From an uncultured Prevotellaceae bacterium (lineage in GTDB: Bacteria; Bacteroidota; Bacteroidia; Bacteroidales; Bacteroidaceae), in the NCBI GenBank assembly GCA_900318775.1, contig ONLY01000006.1, forward strand, positions 33,233 through 97,232: a stretch of 64,000 nt of DNA. Reading direction: 5' to 3'. Both the position numbers and the translations under genes were made by a program. Under the pieces are notes generated by a model that ran no database searches, was not told where the DNA came from, and was given only the letters and a program-made list of their open reading frames with translations. Positions 59,349-64,000 of the stretch are shown in pieces; position 1 is the first letter of the stretch, and every line of letters starts with the position of its first letter.

Positions 59349-61358
59349 CTACTTCTTAATCTTATATATATAGAATGTACGCGCGGGAACCGTGATGTTC
59401 TGCTGTGGCGCAGTCACCGTCAGCTCCGATGTCTTCGGTACAATCTTTGTAGGCTCCTCCAGCGTGTTCTCCGCATTCAGGTTGTCGCTGTGGAAGGTGA
59501 TGAGCTGTGCTGCATGGCTGCCCTTCATGCCCTTCAGGTTCAGCGTCACAGGCTGAGGCTTGTCGCCTGTGTTTACCACCTTGATGATGACTTCGTTCGT
59601 GCTCTTGTCCAGCACTGCTGAAGCGAAGAGACCGTCCTGGTCAGGGTTGCCTGCTACAGGTTTGCCTTGCATGGTCAGCGGCAGCACGTTCGTACCCTTG
59701 TTCAGCGAGTAGAGCTGCTGCACATAGTAGGCGCAAGAATTGAACTTATTCAGGTTGTCGTACCAGATGGCATCAGGACGCCACTGCCAGCCCTCCACGT
59801 GCGCGAAGAGTGGGGCATACGTAGCCATCTCCACAATGTCAGCATTGCGCTCCAGACCCGTCATGAAGGCAGCCTCCATCAAGGCAGCGTTGAAGTGGTT
59901 CCACTTCTTGCCAGCGCCGTGGCAGGCATATTCACCAGCAAACACCTTAGGCTGACCCTTGCCGCGCTTGTAGCTGTCGTAGCGGTTTGCGCCGCAGTTG
60001 CCCCAACGCTGCTTGGCCTCAGGTGTGCCAAGAAACCACTGCTCGTTTCTGTAGTAGTGCTCGTCCACCAGGTCCGCGCCAATCTTGCGCATCTCAGGCC
60101 AGAGATAGTCAAACTCCTTGCCCTCCGAGTCAGGACCGCTCGTGCCCACAATCTTGATGTTGGGGTACTTCTTGCGCACCTGCTCCACAAAAGGCTTCAG
60201 GTTCTCAGGGTAGATAGCGCCCCACTGCTCGTTGCCGATGCCCACATACTTCAGGTTGAATGGGGCAGGGTGTCCCATGTCTGCACGCAGTTTCGCCCAC
60301 ATGTTCTTTGCAGGGTCACCGTTTGCAAACTCGATGAGGTCGAGCACATCGTCAATATAAGGCTGCAGCTGGTCCACAGGCACGTGTGCATCGCTGCGGT
60401 TTGCGCCGTTCTGGAACTCGCAAGAGAGACCTACGCTCACTACAGGCAGAGGCTCTGCGCCAATCTCCTCCGAGAGCTGGAAGTACTCGAAGAAGCCCAA
60501 GCCATAGCTCTGGTAGTAGTCAGGGAAGTAGCGATGCGTGAATGTGTAGTGCCAGCGGTTCTCGTTCAGTGGACGGTTCTCCACAGGACCTACGCTGTTC
60601 TTCCACTGGTAGCGGGTAGCCAGGTCTGTGCCCTCCACGATGCAGCCGCCAGGGAAGCGGAACACACCCGGGTGCAGTTGCTCAAGGCTCTCAGCCAAGT
60701 CCTTGCGCATGCCGTTCTCATGTCCCTTGTAGGTATCTACGGGGAAGAGGCTCACGTGCTCCACATCGGTGGTCACCTTCGCGTCGCCCCACACACGCAA
60801 GTGCGCTTTGGCAAACGTGCGGCTTGGCTTCACGATAGCCGTATATTTCTTCCATTCCTTGCCGCTCACTTCCACACCGGCATTGCCCAGCTTCTGGTCG
60901 TCGGTCATGGTGGCATTGTCCACCAAGTCCACCCATAGTTTAGCAGTGCCTCCATTAGGCACACGGGCCCACACCGAGAAACGGTACTCCTGACCGCCCT
61001 TCACACCCATGCCAAAGAAACCGTGGTTCTCAATCATGGTGTGCTTGTCTCTGTGACCAGAGGGAGCCAGACGCACATAGTGTGGGTTCTTCTTGAAGGG
61101 ACCATCGTCCTTCACGGTCACCTGTCCTGAGATATCCCAACCAGCCAAGTGGTTAGGGAACTCGAACGAACGGTTCTTCACCAGCTCAGCGTACAAGCCG
61201 CCATCGGCAGCATAGTTGATATCCTCAAAGAAGATGCCGTACATCGTTGAAGGGATGGGCGCCCCCACCTTCGTAGTGTTCACATCCAGCGTGTGTGTCT
61301 GTGCCGTCATGCCCGTGGCAACAGCCATTGCGGCAAACATTGAAATGATTTTCCTCAT
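59349..61358 (-). CDS. GH51 alpha-L-arabinofuranosidase
   Basis: A 669-residue secreted enzyme with a signal peptide (1-19, ending GMTAQ). An N-terminal carbohydrate-binding-like jelly roll (about 55-215) precedes the TIM barrel. The GH51 signature includes FRFPGGCIVEG, acid/base glutamate in KYVGIGNEQWG, and nucleophile glutamate in VFAGEYACHG. The C-terminal beta domain ends TVPARTFYIYKIKK. It releases arabinose from arabinan or arabinoxylan side chains, consistent with attack on pectin with the PL11 lyase. It has its own promoter at 61404-61435. Confidence 0.94.
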   Translation of the reverse strand: MRKIISMFAAMAVATGMTAQTHTLDVNTTKVGAPIPSTMYGIFFEDINYAADGGLYAELVKNRSFEFPNHLAGWDISGQVTVKDDGPFKKNPHYVRLAPSGHRDKHTMIENHGFFGMGVKGGQEYRFSVWARVPNGGTAKLWVDLVDNATMTDDQKLGNAGVEVSGKEWKKYTAIVKPSRTFAKAHLRVWGDAKVTTDVEHVSLFPVDTYKGHENGMRKDLAESLEQLHPGVFRFPGGCIVEGTDLATRYQWKNSVGPVENRPLNENRWHYTFTHRYFPDYYQSYGLGFFEYFQLSEEIGAEPLPVVSVGLSCEFQNGANRSDAHVPVDQLQPYIDDVLDLIEFANGDPAKNMWAKLRADMGHPAPFNLKYVGIGNEQWGAIYPENLKPFVEQVRKKYPNIKIVGTSGPDSEGKEFDYLWPEMRKIGADLVDEHYYRNEQWFLGTPEAKQRWGNCGANRYDSYKRGKGQPKVFAGEYACHGAGKKWNHFNAALMEAAFMTGLERNADIVEMATYAPLFAHVEGWQWRPDAIWYDNLNKFNSCAYYVQQLYSLNKGTNVLPLTMQGKPVAGNPDQDGLFASAVLDKSTNEVIIKVVNTGDKPQPVTLNLKGMKGSHAAQLITFHSDNLNAENTLEEPTKIVPKTSELTVTAPQQNITVPARTFYIYKIKK

Positions 61359-61403
61359 AAGTTAGTAATGTATAGTTGGTTGTTGATTAGTGTGTTTAAT
61401 TTG

Positions 61404-61435
61404 CAAAGATAACGCTCTTTTGTGAATGTGCCAAA
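61404..61435 (-). promoter_or_regulatory. Promoter of the GH51 gene
   Basis: On the minus strand TTTG at 61435-61432, a 20-base spacer, TATCTTTG at 61411-61404. The leader to the ATG is about 40 bases. Confidence 0.82.
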
Positions 61436-61500
61436 TAAGCGAACGGAAAAGTGAAGAAGTGTCCCCTTCTAGGGTCTTGGAGCTTCATGCCGTAAAACAA

Positions 61501-61535
61501 AAAAATCCGCCGAGCAAATTGCCCGGCGGATTTTT
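61501..61535. terminator. Bidirectional terminator between the truncated surface protein gene and GH51
   Basis: AAAAATCCGCCG pairs with CGGCGGATTTTT around AGCAAATTGCC, with A's and T's at both ends. Confidence 0.88.
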
Positions 61536-61563
61536 ATATAGAACATTAGTTCGTCAAGTCAGC

Positions 61564-63966
61564 TTACTTAGTCTCAATGCCATTGAGAGAGAAAGCCTTG
61601 CCTCCGTTAAGGATAACGAACTGGCCCTTCTTGTAGAACTTGCCATTACGCTTAGCCTTTGCAGCGTCAATGTCGTTGATCTGTACTTGGCCTTCTTCAT
61701 CCAGGTGCTTGTAGAGACCTTTGACTTTTGCTACGAGAGGATATGTAGGATTCTCGCCCATGAAGGTCATCATGCAGATTTGTGGAAGAACACCGTTCTG
61801 AATAGCGCAATTATTATCGTCAGCAAATACATACTTGTATTCAGTTGCACCTTCTGGAATAGCAACCAATTCTTGACCACCCCAGAATGCGAGATGCCAA
61901 CCTCTAGCTACTGGCTCTGCGAACTTCACAATTACATAGTCACAGTTTGCTACATCAACGTTCAGCATCTTGATTGCAATATTGAGGTCGCCATTGGCTG
62001 TGTATGTATTGTACTTTTCGCCTTCTTCAAAGTCTGTGCGAGTGAAAGTGTCGAGGGTCTTGCCTTGATCCTGTGCAATCTCAATGAGGTTAGGATCGAT
62101 TTCCTCTTCCTCTGCTTCGAGACCCACCCAACGGAGCGAAACAGGAGCGCCGACATAGGCAGCGAGGATCTCTTCGGGTTCTGTCTCAGTTTCAGGCTTC
62201 ACGAGCTCGGCAGACAAGATGTTGATGCTTTGATAAACATAACCGTTCTTGAGAGCTTCTGGGAAGTCTGTCTCGCCCAGAGGAATGTAGAATGTCTGAG
62301 GAGGCATGATGCTGTGCTTCGTCTCAGACTGCATGTTCATGGTTTCCTCTGGCAGGTCACCAGACAGCATAACGAGAATCTTCACTTGCACGTCGTCAGC
62401 AGTGAGACCGTTTGCTTCGAGGTTCTCAGCGGTGTAAGTCACCTTGAGAGCAGTACCTGCAGGATACAAGCTTGGCTCGTTCTGTGTGCCGCTTTCCATG
62501 TTGAATGTAGGAGCGCTGAGCACAATGTCAGGTATAATCTCAGAGAATACAGCATCGATGACTACAGGAGCTGCAGGCATGATGAATGAGTTCTCTTCAT
62601 CCGGCTCGATGGTCTTCGCGTCTTCATCCTCTCCATAAGAGATAGAGATGCTCTTCAGTTCGTAGCCTTCAGCTGGAGTGATGGTGAGCTTCACGGTTGC
62701 GCCAGCTTCAGCCTCAGTGGCATCAGCTTCAACAGTACCATTCTCGATACCGCCTTTGATAGCGATTTCGTAAGTTGGATTAGGAACTACAGCGTCGCCC
62801 AAACGAGTGAGTGTCCAAGGACCAATCACTGTGTAGTCAGACTCAGGAGTGCCAGTTCTGTTGATACCGATAGTAACGTCACCTGCTTCAGCGATGTTGA
62901 AGATCACCTTGTTCACATACTGATCAGCAGCGAACCAAGCCTTCACAGCGTTAGTTGAGTTAGGAACGTACTTCTCGTTTACGACTACAGAACCTTCACC
63001 GTTAGCATAGTCTGTCTCAGAAGCACCGTCGTAGCGGTTCTGAACAGGAGCGGCAACAGTCGTCTCACCTACAGTAGCATAAAGCTGAACGAGCTTCGTC
63101 TCTGTACCACCAGCGATAGCGGCAGCTTCAGCTGCTTCGTCACCACCGTAGCGGTATGCAGCTTGTGCAGTCAGCTTGTATTGACCTGCAGGCAGATTAG
63201 CGATAGTTTGCTTGAAGTCGAACGCAGCAGCGTTACCAACCTTCACAACGCCAGAACCGTCAATGCCCTTAGTGCCAGTAGCGTCGAAGCCACCTTCGCC
63301 AGTCAGGTCAGCATTCACGATCATGTTGGTGTAGTCGTTAGGATTCTTAAATGTAGCAAATACTGTAACAGCAGCAGCTGGCATTACAAAGGTGTAACCC
63401 TCTGCAACTTCAACGTCGTCTTCACCAGCCTTCACGCTCAGAGCTGTGAGTTCATAGCCTTCGTTAGGAGTGATGGTCAGCGTAACAGTTGCGCCAGCCT
63501 CAGCCTCTTCTACGTCAGCCTCAACTTTACCGCCTTCGATACCTTCAGCAACTGTGATAGCGTAAGTAGTTGGAGCAGGAGCAAGCTGTACGAGACGGAA
63601 GTTAGAGAATGACATCCAGTTGTGCTGTTTGTCAGTAACACCCTGAACACCAATCTTCACGGCACCGGCCTGTTCCACTTCGAACTCAACGAACTGGTCG
63701 TTCCAACCACGGTTGAATATACCACCAGATGCGCCGATAGCAGGAATTGTCACCTTTGTTTCACCTGCGTACAGAGAGAATGCAACATCGCCAGAAGCGC
63801 GGGCGATAGCGGTGAGCATATACTTACCTGGGTCAAGAGTAATCTCCTGCTCAAGGCTTACATCCCAAGCTTCTTTACCCCAATCGCCACCATCGAAGTA
63901 CTTATCCTCAAATCCGCAACCTATAGGGTTTAGTGGGATTTTGCTTGCAAAGCGACAAAATTCATT
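61564..63966 (-). CDS. Secreted modular surface protein, truncated at its 5' end
   Basis: The open frame covers 800 codons, but I find no credible start and no signal peptide. The recognisable coding runs from about 63915 (FEDKYFDGGDWGKEAWDVSL). It contains a beta-sandwich module, a Bacteroidetes InlB-like repeat (ITVAEGIEGGKVEADVEEAE to FVMPAAAVTVFATF), a second sandwich, a second such repeat (IENGTVEADATEAEAGATV to FIMPAAPVVIDAVF) and a C-terminal NGKFYKKGQFVILNGGKAF tail similar to Prevotella secretion tails. The module lacks its usual beginning, and sequence beyond 63918 is AT-rich with stops in all frames. It seems to be a broken gene or an assembly junction. Internal ATG at 63819 would lack export signals, so expression as a shorter protein is doubtful. 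Confidence 0.7.
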   Translation of the reverse strand, partial: NEFCRFASKIPLNPIGCGFEDKYFDGGDWGKEAWDVSLEQEITLDPGKYMLTAIARASGDVAFSLYAGETKVTIPAIGASGGIFNRGWNDQFVEFEVEQAGAVKIGVQGVTDKQHNWMSFSNFRLVQLAPAPTTYAITVAEGIEGGKVEADVEEAEAGATVTLTITPNEGYELTALSVKAGEDDVEVAEGYTFVMPAAAVTVFATFKNPNDYTNMIVNADLTGEGGFDATGTKGIDGSGVVKVGNAAAFDFKQTIANLPAGQYKLTAQAAYRYGGDEAAEAAAIAGGTETKLVQLYATVGETTVAAPVQNRYDGASETDYANGEGSVVVNEKYVPNSTNAVKAWFAADQYVNKVIFNIAEAGDVTIGINRTGTPESDYTVIGPWTLTRLGDAVVPNPTYEIAIKGGIENGTVEADATEAEAGATVKLTITPAEGYELKSISISYGEDEDAKTIEPDEENSFIMPAAPVVIDAVFSEIIPDIVLSAPTFNMESGTQNEPSLYPAGTALKVTYTAENLEANGLTADDVQVKILVMLSGDLPEETMNMQSETKHSIMPPQTFYIPLGETDFPEALKNGYVYQSINILSAELVKPETETEPEEILAAYVGAPVSLRWVGLEAEEEEIDPNLIEIAQDQGKTLDTFTRTDFEEGEKYNTYTANGDLNIAIKMLNVDVANCDYVIVKFAEPVARGWHLAFWGGQELVAIPEGATEYKYVFADDNNCAIQNGVLPQICMMTFMGENPTYPLVAKVKGLYKHLDEEGQVQINDIDAAKAKRNGKFYKKGQFVILNGGKAFSLNGIETK

Positions 63967-64000
63967 TTATTGTACATATTTCTTGCACAACAGAAATGTC
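63919..64000. other. AT-rich sequence unlike the adjoining gene, possible junction
   Basis: The gene frame ends within a few bases of AACCCTATAGGTT (minus strand; 63916-63932 region) and then AT-rich DNA with GTCGCTTTGCAAG. I cannot match this to a known insertion sequence. It may be the end of a mobile element, an inversion boundary or a contig misjoin. Confidence 0.4.

Noticed and set aside
59667..60938. A 423-codon open frame antisense to the GH51 gene
   Set aside because: It is the mirror of a strongly supported enzyme gene with all catalytic motifs; high GC at third positions leaves the opposite strand open. It has no domain or promoter.
61426..62589. A 387-codon frame antisense to the truncated surface protein
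   Set aside because: The opposite strand encodes recognisable repeat and tail motifs; this frame has an erratic Cys/Leu/Val-rich composition and no start signal.

Overview
The window reads as chromosomal DNA of a Bacteroidales bacterium, most likely a Prevotella-like member of the Prevotellaceae. The grounds are the promoters (TTTG, about 20 bases, then TAnnTTTG with little leader), the PorT-type and OMP_b-brl-type outer membrane proteins, a NigD-like lipoprotein, a C10 protease joined to BspA-type leucine-rich repeats, Por-type C-terminal sorting segments on secreted glycanases, and a VorB-type 2-oxoacid:ferredoxin oxidoreductase. Genus is an inference; no rRNA gene is present.

Layout. 1-3.4 kb: the start of a small membrane protein and an outer membrane beta-barrel protein. 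3.8-8.3 kb: a plus-strand operon (GH95 fucosidase, DUF3237 protein, C10-like peptidase with leucine-rich repeats) behind a clear promoter and a phased 21-bp repeat array. 8.4-14.1 kb: arginine operon argR-GNAT-argG-DUF559-argC-argD, with an ARG box at its promoter. 14.2-16.6 kb: acyltransferase, lpxH and a DUF59/SufT-like gene. 16.8-19.3 kb: radC, GT2 and PorT-like. 19.4-21.1 kb: proC, tRNA-Leu(CAA) and a LolA-like protein. 21.4-26.2 kb: a 2-oxoacid:ferredoxin oxidoreductase operon with a 59-residue TPR protein, and an acyl-CoA synthetase. 26.4-31.2 kb: histidine kinase, voltage-gated-type K+ channel, Sfp-type transferase and fhs. 31.3-40 kb: a 1229-residue secreted modular protein and a 1578-residue PL11 rhamnogalacturonan lyase with a beta-helix-like tail. 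40-51.8 kb: housekeeping genes (SNF2 helicase, efp, rpmH, PASTA protein, rluD, ddl, lysophospholipid acyltransferase, NigD-like, ACT, DUF711). 51.9-64 kb: glycan genes (GH2, GH27, TonB receptor, DUF362, GH51) and a 5'-truncated surface protein.

The most unusual feature is a family of GC-rich palindromic elements packed into 9.5-16.5 kb. They fill almost every junction of the arg and lpxH operons. Their left arms end 4-6 bases before four start codons and carry AGGAGG-like sequences, and right arms abut stop codons. Two elements of exactly 81 bp (27 codons) sit in frame inside argC and the DUF59 gene, adding Pro/Gly-rich peptides such as SPLGEDGKGL. Another supplies the N-terminus of ArgC. In the argG-argC interval the same arms flank a DUF559 (Vsr-like) endonuclease gene, and a 75-bp unit is repeated three times beside it. 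My hypothesis is a mobile system in which the DUF559 nuclease is the mobilising factor and the short elements are non-autonomous derivatives able to insert into reading frames. Similar logic is known for REP/RAYT and Rickettsia palindromic elements; the nuclease link here is inference.

Functionally the window combines arginine and proline synthesis, envelope biogenesis, and attack on plant and host glycans (fucosides, rhamnogalacturonan, arabinan, alpha- and beta-galactosides), without a SusC/SusD pair in view.
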